From Verrucomicrobia bacterium S94 (GTDB taxonomy: Bacteria > Verrucomicrobiota > Kiritimatiellia > Kiritimatiellales > Pontiellaceae): 64,000 bases of DNA. The position numbers and the translations under genes are program-made. Location of the stretch: assembly GCA_004299845.1 (NCBI GenBank), contig CP036201.1, positions 3,224,001 through 3,288,000 on the forward strand, in the 5' to 3' direction. How positions within the stretch are numbered: position 1 is the first letter of the stretch; the number at the start of each line of letters is the position of its first letter. Positions 17,479-25,175 of the stretch are shown piece after piece. The notes under the pieces were generated by a model. The model ran no database searches. It was not told where the DNA came from and worked only from the letters and a program-made list of their open reading frames with translations.

Positions 17479-17862
17479 ATGAAAGAGCGTAACCTTCAAC
17501 CCGACTGCTGGAAATATGAACTGTCCGGAGGTTTTCAGGCCTGGGCGGGAAAAACCGATCGCGACAACGATCTGCTGAGTCTGAAAACCGCTCGCCCGGA
17601 AGAACTCTGGTTTCATGTTCACGGCGTACCCGGAAGCCACGTCATTCTCCGCCACCCCGCCGGAGAAAAACCCGGCAATGCCCTTATCCGCCAGGCCGCC
17701 GCCATCGCAGCCTGGCACTCCAAAGCCCGCAACGCCGGCAATGTACCCGTAAAATACACCGAAGCCAAACATGTCGGAAAACCCCGCGGCGCCAGACCCG
17801 GCAGCGTCACCGTCAAGCGCGAAAAAACCATCAAAGTCCGCCCCGCCCTTCCCCGCGAATAA
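17479..17862 (+). CDS. Stand-alone NFACT-R (DUF814) RNA-binding domain protein
   Basis: The 127-residue protein is only the NFACT-R domain found at the end of RqcH/NEMF/FbpA proteins. Signature: 'ELWFHVHGVPGSHVILRH' (about 45-62), a helix 'ALIRQAAAIAAWHSKARNAGNVPVKYTEAKHV', then 'KPRGARPGSVTV.REKTIKV'. In RqcH this domain helps contact tRNA and the 50S subunit in ribosome quality control. The N-terminal NFACT-N, HhH and coiled-coil parts are absent, as in other free-standing bacterial copies. The ATG at 17479 is taken because 'MKERNLQPDC' opens the conserved part; the frame is open from 17413. The last codons lie inside a large inverted repeat. Confidence 0.85.
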   Translation: MKERNLQPDCWKYELSGGFQAWAGKTDRDNDLLSLKTARPEELWFHVHGVPGSHVILRHPAGEKPGNALIRQAAAIAAWHSKARNAGNVPVKYTEAKHVGKPRGARPGSVTVKREKTIKVRPALPRE

Positions 17863-17919
17863 AGTATATCATCCGTCTTCCACGATCGTGGGAATTGGAT
17901 GATATACTTTATTCGCGGG
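17852..17919. repeat. 23-bp perfect inverted repeat around the NFACT-R stop codon
   Basis: The 23 bases at 17852-17874 are perfectly inverted at 17897-17919. The 22-base loop contains CCACGATCGTGG, itself a palindrome. No T-run follows, so it is not a standard terminator for either side, though it may still end transcription from both. Confidence 0.8.
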
Positions 17920-17938
17920 CGCCGTCAGACCGCCTTGC

Positions 17939-18655
17939 CTAAGGTGCCAGCTCGACCTTGATCATGTAGAAACCGTTGGTGTAGCCCGCGCCGGCGGTAT
18001 CCTCAAAGTTTCCCTCGGTCAGGCCGTTGGTCAGCTCAACAAACGGGGTGCCAGCCAGATCGTCAGTCCAGTAGACCGAGTAGAGGCGGTTACTGACGGC
18101 ATCCCAGCTCAGGATGGTACCTGAGGCAAAATTGGATGCACTGGAGATGTGGAAATAGTCGAGGGGATCGTTGATGTCTGTGCCGGCAATCAGCTCATCC
18201 GCATCGTCCACACCATCTCCATCCGTATCAGAAGAAACGGCATACTCGTAGGCACCCATATCAACAGATGTGCCAACGATTCGGGAGTTGCCGTTCAGAT
18301 CAACTGCAACCATCACATAAGCATTGCTTCCGACATCAATGCAGGGCGATCCTGCCGATAAACGGTAGTCTCCGGCCGCTGGGTTGATAAAGACCGGAGT
18401 ATTGGTGATGTTACCGTCCGAACCATGCGTGACATCCGGTGAACAGGTGTTGTATGCGGATACGGAAGTCAGATCATCCGGCGTGATCGTGTTGTAGAAG
18501 TTACCGTATACAATACTGTTTCTTACGGTTGCGTCGTACACCCCTCCTCCAGAATAGGAGGAGGTCGTCCGGTTGGAAACTATCGTACAATTGTAGTATT
18601 CACCGCGGAAGCCGCCGCCCCCCTGCTGACCGGACACATTGTTCACAATGCGCCG
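17939..18655 (-). pseudogene. 3' remnant of a beta-helix secreted protein with calcium-binding tail
   Basis: About 235 codons of a secreted protein remain. The first half has Gly/Asn/Thr-rich turns ('YYNCTIVSNRTTSSYSGGGVY', 'NSIVYGNF'), typical of right-handed parallel beta-helix or polymorphic outer-membrane proteins, followed by 'SPCIDVGSN' and 'VDMGAYEY' (choice-of-anchor type). The tail has a TSP3-like calcium loop 'DTDGDGVDDADELIAGTD' and a terminal beta domain. There is no signal peptide; the frame is closed by TAG at 18659-18661 just upstream of the first GTG. The 5' part of the gene has been lost, so it is called a remnant. Confidence 0.65.
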
Positions 18656-18706
18656 AAACTATTTTATCTTAAAGTATTTTCATGCTGAATGTTATAGAAA
18701 CCGCAT

Positions 18707-19852
18707 TCATCCATTCATCTGATTCTGCTTACTGTTGATCCAGAGCCGGAAAAACCGGTCAGGAATCACGATGCCGCTTTCCTCTTTGTCGATGATATCC
18801 TTTTTCAGCAGCACATCCACCGCCCGCTGGGCATTGGACGAAGACCCGAGCTGATATTTCCGAATAAAATCCGAGGAAAAAACCTGCGTTCCGGCACCTT
18901 CAGCCGCCACACCTTTCAGCAGACGGCGGGCATTCCGGGTAAGCGAATCCCAGAGGTTCATAAACGCATAACTTTCACGCTGAAGCAGCAGTTCCGTGGC
19001 CTGGGCGATCATCTCTTCACGCACTTCACAGCCCACTTCACAGAGTTCCCACAGCGGATGGCAGAGATGCTGGGTATAAAAGGGATGGCCTTCGGTCAGT
19101 TGGCAGATCGCGGAAATCACTTCGGGACTGATCCGCTTGCCGGTCTCGGCAAACTTTCCGGCGATAAAATCCTGCCAGTGATCCTCAGCAATCAAACCGA
19201 GCGGATAGTGCGAACCCGAGCGGTACATCGGACGCTGTGAGTCCATGAACATCTGCCGGATCAGGTGTTTGCGGCTGCCGCAGAAAATATAGGCGACATC
19301 GGCCTGGTGCTGGATGGAACTGCGCAGCAGCCGTTCCACCGCATCACTTTCATATTCCAGAATCTGCTGAAATTCATCGAAAACAATTACCACACGTCGG
19401 CCTGTTTTTTCGGCAGATTTCACCGGCATCGCCAATACCTCTTCAATCAGGGGCATATCCGGACGTTTCTGGTCAAAACTGAAAGTTACCACAGGCTTTC
19501 CGTCGTCGTTGGCAGATACCGACGGCACCAGCCGGCTGAAAAAGGTTTTCGCGGTGTGCAGCAGTTTATCCGTCGTCGTGGCCATCGATTCCGAAAAGGC
19601 TTTGGCGCAGGTGAGTACAAACGAGGTCTCTCCGTCGGTTGGCCAAAGGTCGATATAAACCGTCAGGTATTTCTCTTCCGGCAGTTCCTTCAGCACCTTC
19701 CGGATCAGCGAAGTTTTACCAAGCCGCCGCTCCGAATAGACAAACAGCTTTTCGGCATTTTCCACCGACCGCCGCAAATCGGCGGTCTCCCGGGTCCGGT
19801 TACAGAATGATTCGCCGGACACCACACCGCCGTATTGAAAGGGATTTCTCAT
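18707..19852 (-). CDS. AAA+ ATPase of the archaeal ATPase_2/STAND-like type
   Basis: The 381-residue protein has Walker A 'SERRLGKTSLI' (40-50), with the GxRRxGKT form of the PF01637-like group, and Walker B 'VVIVFDEFQQI' near residue 155. 'IFCGSRKHLI' is the sensor 1 strand. A winged-helix region follows near residues 300-370 ('GTQVFSSDFIRKYQLGSS.NAQRAVDVLLKKDIID'). These ATPases are widespread but mostly unassigned; some relatives accompany mobile elements or toxin-like modules. Two TTACGCA palindromes lie just upstream. Confidence 0.85.
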   Translation of the reverse strand: MRNPFQYGGVVSGESFCNRTRETADLRRSVENAEKLFVYSERRLGKTSLIRKVLKELPEEKYLTVYIDLWPTDGETSFVLTCAKAFSESMATTTDKLLHTAKTFFSRLVPSVSANDDGKPVVTFSFDQKRPDMPLIEEVLAMPVKSAEKTGRRVVIVFDEFQQILEYESDAVERLLRSSIQHQADVAYIFCGSRKHLIRQMFMDSQRPMYRSGSHYPLGLIAEDHWQDFIAGKFAETGKRISPEVISAICQLTEGHPFYTQHLCHPLWELCEVGCEVREEMIAQATELLLQRESYAFMNLWDSLTRNARRLLKGVAAEGAGTQVFSSDFIRKYQLGSSSNAQRAVDVLLKKDIIDKEESGIVIPDRFFRLWINSKQNQMNG

Positions 19853-19867
19853 AGTACGCCTCCTGCG

Positions 19868-19884
19868 TTACGCAATGTGCGTAA
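19868..19884. promoter_or_regulatory. Palindromic site, AAA ATPase leader
   Basis: TTACGCAATGTGCGTAA is a perfect 7-3-7 inverted repeat 16 bases ahead of the ATPase ATG (minus strand). A closely related site is 110 bases away at 19977-19991. Confidence 0.5.
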
Positions 19885-19975
19885 TAATGACAACAAAGTC
19901 AATTCAGCTTTTCGATGACCGGTGCTGCGCGGAATGACTGTTTTATGATTCCGGATTCTGACTACGCGTTATGCG

Positions 19976-20836
19976 TTACGCAAATTGCGTATCACACTCG
20001 TTTTTTATAATTTCCGATTTAACAGCATCCTCTCCCAGACGGTCCAGCATATGCCCGAGCCGCTCGCGGGGCCGCCCGTTCTCCTTGTAGAACTGCAGGG
20101 TTTTATCCACCAGCGCCAATGCCTGCTCTTCGGTTGGAAGGTGCGCGGCAAGCGGAATTCCGAGTCGCGGCCGTTTGCCGAGTGTACCGCCGATCAATAC
20201 CGTATAGCCCCGGGAAACCGTCTGCCAGGATGCTTTCGGACAACGGACCGCACAGGCGCTGCAGTTGATACACTTTTCTGCGTCGCGAACATACTGTCCC
20301 TTTTCGTTGCGGATCGCATCGGCCACACAGAATGCAATACAGGCATCACACCCAACACAGTCCGCGCCGGCCCAGCGGGGAATACGCGTACCCATAATTC
20401 CGATATCCGCTTCGCGTGCTTTGCCGCAGTTGTTCGGACAGCCCGTAACGCCGAATTTCACTTTATAAGGCATTTCCATCCGGAAATAGCGTTCATCCAG
20501 TTTCGCGGCCACCGATTGGGTATCGATGGATCCAAAACGGCACGATGCCTGCCCCGGACAGGCAATGATAATGCGGACCCGGTTCCCTTCCGCCCCCATT
20601 TTCAATCCGGCGGCTTCCAGCACCGCCTGCGCCGCGTCGAGATCTGCACCTTGAACATGATGGATTTCAATCCCCTGCCGCGTGGTCAGATGAACGCCTC
20701 CGGTTCCGTATTTTTCCGCAACAACGGAAACCGCCTGCAGCTGCGCCGCAGTCAGATTTCCGCCAACCGCCCGTAACCGAAGCGCAAAGATCCCCTTCTG
20801 TTTCTGCCGAATAGCGCAGCGGTATTTCTTTTCCAT
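19976..20836 (-). CDS. Single-module siroheme sulfite/nitrite reductase with ferredoxin domain
   Basis: The 286-residue enzyme is a compact siroheme reductase. Cluster and siroheme ligands are Cys93 and Cys99 in 'CPGQASC' and Cys133 and Cys137 in 'CPNNC'. A 2x[4Fe-4S] ferredoxin insert follows: Cys160-163-166-170 and Cys189-192-195-199. The organisation is that of AsrC or the small clade of dissimilatory-type reductases rather than assimilatory CysI. Possible reactions are sulfite to sulfide or nitrite to ammonia; sequence cannot decide. The ATG at 20836 is preferred, since AAAGGA stands 8 bases ahead of it; other ATGs lie at 20842 and 20854. No electron-donor partner is next to it. Its 3' end overlaps a palindrome. 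Confidence 0.85.
   Translation of the reverse strand: MEKKYRCAIRQKQKGIFALRLRAVGGNLTAAQLQAVSVVAEKYGTGGVHLTTRQGIEIHHVQGADLDAAQAVLEAAGLKMGAEGNRVRIIIACPGQASCRFGSIDTQSVAAKLDERYFRMEMPYKVKFGVTGCPNNCGKAREADIGIMGTRIPRWAGADCVGCDACIAFCVADAIRNEKGQYVRDAEKCINCSACAVRCPKASWQTVSRGYTVLIGGTLGKRPRLGIPLAAHLPTEEQALALVDKTLQFYKENGRPRERLGHMLDRLGEDAVKSEIIKNECDTQFA
19977..19991. promoter_or_regulatory. Second TACGCA palindrome, overlapping the reductase 3' end
   Basis: TACGCAAATTGCGTA is a perfect 7-1-7 inverted repeat. It shares GCGTTACGCAA with the site at 19868 and covers the last codons of the reductase gene. Confidence 0.4.
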
Positions 20837-20940
20837 CGTCATTTCCTTTCGCAAAGCCGGAGGTTGTAGACCCGATACACCGGCTTTTCCAGTAAACAGC
20901 CAGCCATTTGCTCATTTTATATTTTATTTCAATTGCAGGG

Positions 20941-20969
20941 TTGACTTTAGTTCGGCGTCGAACTATTAA
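20941..20969 (+). promoter_or_regulatory. marR promoter with embedded operator
   Basis: TTGACT (20941-20946), a 17-base spacer and TATTAA (20964-20969) form a strong sigma-70-type promoter. TAGTTCGGCGTCGAACTA (20948-20965) is a perfect 7-4-7 palindrome that fills the spacer and touches the -10, so a bound repressor would block the promoter. The ATG is only 8 bases downstream of the -10, so the mRNA would be nearly leaderless. Confidence 0.75.
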
Positions 20970-20977
20970 TACGCCTC

Positions 20978-21424
20978 ATGACAGAGAAACCACATATCAA
21001 TGGAATTATGGCGCAGATCGGCCGCATTCGGGAGCACGCCGCCCTGTTTATTGAACAGGGCCTGAAAGAAGAGAACATCAAAGGCATTCTCTCCGCGCAC
21101 GGCATCGTCCTCTTTTTTCTCTTCCAGCAGCAGCACCCCGTTGCCATGAAGGAGATTGTCGAAAAAACCGGCCGCGTAAAATCCACCGTCACGGGCATGA
21201 TCAATACACTGGAACACCACGGTTATGTGGAAAAATTCCGAAGTCCGGAAGACAGGCGCGTAATACTGGTTCAGCTCACGGAAAAAGGCCGGGAAATCCG
21301 CCCCGCCTTTGAACGCATATCAACCGGAATGCTGGAAAAACTCTATGGCGATATGCCGCAGACCGACCGGGAAAAGCTGATCGAACTGCTCTCACAGATT
21401 CTGGATAATCTGAAAAATACCTGA
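20978..21424 (+). CDS. MarR family transcriptional regulator
   Basis: The 148-residue protein has the MarR winged-helix fold: dimerisation helices at both ends, a recognition helix near residues 62-80 ('KEIVEKTGRVKSTVTGMINTLEHHGYV') and the wing 'RSPEDRRVILVQLTEKG' with the conserved DRR. It should bind the GTTCG-N4-CGAAC palindrome that lies in its own promoter and again before the next gene, so it likely represses itself and the NmrA-type reductase. The ligand is unknown; quinones or other electrophiles are common for such pairs. The start at 20978 gives the full first helix. Confidence 0.92.
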   Translation: MTEKPHINGIMAQIGRIREHAALFIEQGLKEENIKGILSAHGIVLFFLFQQQHPVAMKEIVEKTGRVKSTVTGMINTLEHHGYVEKFRSPEDRRVILVQLTEKGREIRPAFERISTGMLEKLYGDMPQTDREKLIELLSQILDNLKNT

Positions 21425-21463
21425 AAAACACGTCACATCCCCGAGCATAAACCAATACTAATT

Positions 21464-21477
21464 GTTCGGCCACGAAC
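21464..21477. promoter_or_regulatory. Second MarR-type operator, before the NmrA-type gene
   Basis: GTTCGGCCACGAAC has the same half-sites and 4-base spacing as the operator in the marR promoter. It stands 31 bases before the next ATG. Confidence 0.65.
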
Positions 21478-21508
21478 TTTTTAAACCAAACAGAACAGGA
21501 GCAAAAAA

Positions 21509-22348
21509 ATGAAGATACTCGTTACAGGAGCAACCGGAAACCTCGGTCGTGCAGTTGTTGAAGCACTGAAATCCGAAAATATCACCGTCAAAGCCGGAGC
21601 GCGGAATCCCGAAAAGCTGAATACCGGAACGGAAACCGTCCGCTTCGATTTTAATGATTCGGAAACCTTCGCCCCGGCACTCGAAAGCGTCGATGCCGTT
21701 TTCCTACAGGCTCCACCGATGGATCCGGCGTCGCCCGAACTGCTTAAACCCTTTATCGAACGGGCCGCTGCATACGGCATAAAGCATATCGTATTCAACT
21801 CCGCTCTCGGCGCAGATGCAAACGAAGAATCTCCGTTGCGCCGTGTGGAACGCATCCTTATGGATTCCGGTGTGCCTTACACAATTACCCGCCCTAATTT
21901 CTTCATGGAAAACTTTTCCACCGGATTTATTGCGCCGATGATCGTACAGGCCAGTGCCTTTTTCCTGGCAGCGGACGATGCAAAAACCAGTTTTATTTCC
22001 GTAGAGGACATTGCCGCCGTCGCTGCCTCCGCTTTTGCACAGGGACTGACCGACCAAGCCTACAATCTGACCGGCCCGCGCGCCCTTGACCGCACCGAAG
22101 CGGCGGCACTCATCAGCGAAGCCGCCGGAAAAACGATTACCTATAAGGCCATTACGGAAGAAACGATGCTGCAGGGGGCACGTGATAACGGCATGCCCGA
22201 AGGTCATGTACAGTTTCTTGCTGCACTCTATCAGGCGGTCCGCAACGGCTGGACCGAACCGACGACGTCCGACGTGGAACAGGTCCTTGGCCGACCGCCG
22301 GTCAGCTTCGAGGAATTCGTCCGGAAAAATTCCAATGCCTGGAAATGA
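21509..22348 (+). CDS. NmrA-like NAD(P)-binding oxidoreductase
   Basis: The 279-residue protein is an atypical short-chain dehydrogenase. The Rossmann motif 'LVTGATGNLGRAVVEAL' is at the start, followed by 'AGARNPEKL' and 'VFNSALGADANEESPLRRVERILMDSGVPYTITRPNFFMEN', typical of NmrA and QOR2 proteins. Relatives include NADPH:quinone reductase 2 and NADPH-sensing regulators. AGGAG lies before the ATG. An operator shared with marR links it to that regulator, suggesting induction by the regulator's ligand. It is followed after 70 bases by the alkylsulfatase-like gene. Confidence 0.88.
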   Translation: MKILVTGATGNLGRAVVEALKSENITVKAGARNPEKLNTGTETVRFDFNDSETFAPALESVDAVFLQAPPMDPASPELLKPFIERAAAYGIKHIVFNSALGADANEESPLRRVERILMDSGVPYTITRPNFFMENFSTGFIAPMIVQASAFFLAADDAKTSFISVEDIAAVAASAFAQGLTDQAYNLTGPRALDRTEAAALISEAAGKTITYKAITEETMLQGARDNGMPEGHVQFLAALYQAVRNGWTEPTTSDVEQVLGRPPVSFEEFVRKNSNAWK

Positions 22349-22418
22349 TCAGACCGCACCGGAGACGGCGGCCTCGCTGTACGGACGCCGTCTCTCCGCT
22401 CAGGAAAGGAGATCTGAA

Positions 22419-23795
22419 ATGACAAATAAATTAAAACAGGGAACCCTGCTGTCCGTTTTTATACTGTCTGCCTATGCCGCATTCGGAGGCACCCAGGTCG
22501 ACCCTCAGATGGCACGGGATCTGTTGCATAGTCAGAACAAACAATTCGAGCAGCAGATTGTGAAGGTGGCCGACAACGTATTTACAGCCGTTGGATTCCA
22601 CGGCGCCAACACTTCAATGATTGTCGGCAACGACGGGGTGATTATCATCGACACCCTCAAAGGACCGGCCAGCGCGGCGAAAGCCCTGAAAGCGTTCCGG
22701 GCATACAGCGATAAACCGGTCAAGGCCATTATCTATACCCATAGTCATGGTGACCATATCGGCGGGGCAGCCGCTTTTATGAAAAACGGCACGCCGGATA
22801 TCTATGCCACCGCAGGTTTCGGTTCCGCCGAGGGCGGCATCAACAAAGATGTGAATCCGGTCAAGGGTAAACGGAATATCCGCCAGTTTGGGCGCAACTT
22901 GCCGCCGAAAGAACAGACCAACCGCGGTGTGGCCCCGGCCGGCACGGAAGATCACGACGGCGGCGAAGGTTTTGTGCCCCCAACCGTTCGGATTTCCGAG
23001 GATGGCTATAAAACGGTGATCGCAGGCGTTGAACTCGAGTTCTACCTCAGCCCGGGCGAGACCGACGATGCGCTGTTTGTCTGGATGCCGAACGAGAAAG
23101 TACTTTTTGCGGGTGATAATTTTTACCACTCCTTCCCCAACCTGTATGCCATTCGCGGCACCGTTTACCGGGATGTGCTGGACTGGTCCGACAGCGTTGC
23201 AAAAATGGCGACATTTAAACCGCAGCGTTTGGTTCCGGGGCACACCATGCCGATGCTTGATCCGGTTGCCGCAACTGCTGCATTGAAAAATTACAGTGAA
23301 GCCATCCGCAGTGTGTATGACCAGACGGTAGAAGGGATCAATGCGGGCAAAAGTCCTGATCAAATTGCGCATGAAGTAAAACTGCCGGCGCATTTGAAAG
23401 ATCAATCCTATCTCATCGAGTTCTACGGTACCGTGCCGCATGCCGTTCGTGCCATTTATGCCGGCCTGCTCGGTTGGTTTGATGGCAATCCGACCACGCT
23501 CAATCCGCTCGAACCTCGTATTAAAGCCCGAAAAACGGCCGATCTTGCCGGTGGTACGCAATCGCTTACCAAACAGATGGAAGCCGCGCTGACGGCGGGC
23601 GATTACCAATGGGCACTCGAACTTTCCGACCATTTAAAATGGCTGGAGGATGGCGACCGGCAACTTGCCCGGAAAACAAAAATAACGGCACTGCGTGCGC
23701 TGGCGGAGAGGGAATACAACGCCCCAAACCGGAACTATTACCTGAGCTACGCCAATGAACTCGAATCCGGCGAACTGAGCGGAATCTGGTTTTAA
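22419..23795 (+). CDS. Alkylsulfatase-type metallo-beta-lactamase fold hydrolase, exported
   Basis: The 458-residue protein has an N-terminal signal peptide (residues about 5-25, 'LLSVFILSAYAAFGG'). The metal-binding motif is 'THSHGDHIGG' (107-116); further ligands lie in 'SPGETDDALFVWMPNEKVLFAGDNF' and 'LVPGHTMP'. The helical domain after residue 290 ('YDQTVEGINAGKSPDQIAHEVKLP') is the dimerisation domain of SdsA1-type alkylsulfatases. The SCP2-like C-terminal domain of SdsA1 (total near 650) is absent. It should hydrolyse sulfate esters of alkyl chains in the periplasm. AGGAAAGGAG precedes the ATG at 22419. It probably shares the MarR-controlled transcript. Confidence 0.85.
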   Translation: MTNKLKQGTLLSVFILSAYAAFGGTQVDPQMARDLLHSQNKQFEQQIVKVADNVFTAVGFHGANTSMIVGNDGVIIIDTLKGPASAAKALKAFRAYSDKPVKAIIYTHSHGDHIGGAAAFMKNGTPDIYATAGFGSAEGGINKDVNPVKGKRNIRQFGRNLPPKEQTNRGVAPAGTEDHDGGEGFVPPTVRISEDGYKTVIAGVELEFYLSPGETDDALFVWMPNEKVLFAGDNFYHSFPNLYAIRGTVYRDVLDWSDSVAKMATFKPQRLVPGHTMPMLDPVAATAALKNYSEAIRSVYDQTVEGINAGKSPDQIAHEVKLPAHLKDQSYLIEFYGTVPHAVRAIYAGLLGWFDGNPTTLNPLEPRIKARKTADLAGGTQSLTKQMEAALTAGDYQWALELSDHLKWLEDGDRQLARKTKITALRALAEREYNAPNRNYYLSYANELESGELSGIWF

Positions 23796-23820
23796 ACCCA
23801 AACCGTGTTCACCACACCTC

Positions 23821-23846
23821 CGCCCGGTGAGGGCACCGGGCCTACA
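23821..23846 (-). repeat. REP-like short palindromic repeat, copy 2
   Basis: On the minus strand this reads TGTAGGCCCGGTGCCCTCAC followed by CGGGCG, matching the unit at 5073-5097 apart from a few bases in the stem. Both copies sit just after gene ends. Confidence 0.5.
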
Positions 23847-23931
23847 ACCGAACCCTTCGTGCCGGCTTCACCATTCCGGCAATCCCCCAAACCAAACCCG
23901 CCAACGCTGTAGGGGCGCCTGCACACACGAC

Positions 23932-23976
23932 CCCAACAAACTTGAATCCGGCGAACAGAGCAAAGTATGGTTTTAA
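23932..23976 (+). pseudogene. Tail remnant of a second alkylsulfatase gene
   Basis: 'NKLESGEQSKVWF' plus stop, encoded here in the intergenic region, copies the 'NELESGELSGIWF' end of the gene just upstream. It looks like the last piece of a lost tandem duplicate. Confidence 0.5.
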
Positions 23977-24071
23977 TTTCGAACGGATCGGGTAATACCG
24001 CGTCTGAAGAAACTCGCCTGATGCAGTAAGATGCGGATTCTGTTCTGCAGGGATAAAATGGAGAAGGATAT

Positions 24072-25070
24072 ATGAAATCAAGAGCGCTGGTATCACTGTT
24101 TATTGCACTGATGTTTATCGGGATGGCCGTAACCGGCGTGTTGAGCTATATATGGAAATATAACCAGCGCCTCTCCGCCTTCCACGTGATCTTCAGTTTT
24201 TCATTTCTGGTGCTGGCGCTCTTTCATATTTTCAACAACTTCAAACCCCTGAAAAACTACGCCACCAAAAAGAAAACCCGATTTCTGCTACCGGTGCTGC
24301 TGGGCGTGGTCGCCGTTTATATCGTCGGGATCGCCTATTCCCTCTTCCCCTTTAAACAGATTGTAGGCTTCGGAAAATCATTGCGGAAGCAGGATGAAAT
24401 CCGGAAAAAAACGGAATATGTCATCACCACAAAATCAGAGACCGACGGCCGTACTATAACCATCGACTTCCGGGCCGGACCGGAATACCGCTCGCAAACC
24501 ACACGCCCCGACGGCGTAGTCATCACCTCCATTCCACAAGTCGCCGTCTGGCTGGAGGATGCCGACGGCACCTATCTGGAAACCCTGTATGTCTCCGGAA
24601 AATCAGCCACCGGAAACTACAGCGGCGGCAAAAACCGCCGGCCTGGTGCCCTGCCGGTCTGGAGCCATGCGCGCGGGATAAAATCGGCCGACGGCCTTTA
24701 TATGCCCGATGCCGGCTCCGCCGTGGTCGACGGCCTCTCCGCCGCCACTCCCCTCACCAGTTTTTCGCTGCATTCCAAATATCCCGAAAAAAAGAACCTG
24801 AAACTGCTGGTTGAAGTGAACAAATCCTTTGACGACAACGAGTACTTCAATAAAGAAAACATCACTGATGACCCCGTTTACCTGAAAAATCCGAACGGAC
24901 AGCCCTCTCTCGTCTATACCGCCGAACTGAACACAGAACCCTCCGTAGTACTCGCCAAACTCGTAGGGCACGGCCATATCTCGGGTGCTGACGGCGAAAT
25001 CAACCCCGACCTTTCCAACATCACCACCGCCCGCCACATGTTCAAAGGCATCGTTATCGAAACCGAATAA
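24072..25070 (+). CDS. DUF4405/DUF2271-like membrane protein
   Basis: The 332-residue protein has three N-terminal membrane helices (about 5-25, 38-58, 76-96) with His residues at their ends ('FHVIFSFSFLVLALFHIF'), as in DUF4405, which resembles cytochrome-b-like membrane anchors. From residue 115 it is an exported beta domain. 'PQVAVWLEDADGTYLETLYVSGKSA', 'LPVWSHARG' and 'LLVEVNKSFDDNEYF' match the DUF2271 type. Function is unknown; relatives accompany flavin or iron-reductase systems. GGAGAAGGA precedes the ATG. It is followed after about 100 bases by the next gene with no terminator between. Confidence 0.7.
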   Translation: MKSRALVSLFIALMFIGMAVTGVLSYIWKYNQRLSAFHVIFSFSFLVLALFHIFNNFKPLKNYATKKKTRFLLPVLLGVVAVYIVGIAYSLFPFKQIVGFGKSLRKQDEIRKKTEYVITTKSETDGRTITIDFRAGPEYRSQTTRPDGVVITSIPQVAVWLEDADGTYLETLYVSGKSATGNYSGGKNRRPGALPVWSHARGIKSADGLYMPDAGSAVVDGLSAATPLTSFSLHSKYPEKKNLKLLVEVNKSFDDNEYFNKENITDDPVYLKNPNGQPSLVYTAELNTEPSVVLAKLVGHGHISGADGEINPDLSNITTARHMFKGIVIETE

Positions 25071-25175
25071 CCGGCGCCGGCACCGGGCCTGCAGCACGGC
25101 ATCGTCATCGAAACCGGTTGACCGGGAAGGGCATAAGGAATTACCCTTCACCTTTATTTTCATGGAGGATGCATC

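Noticed and set aside
22614-23633. Long minus-strand open frame across the alkylsulfatase gene
   Set aside because: Antisense shadow; composition rich in His/Arg/Phe and no domain pattern.
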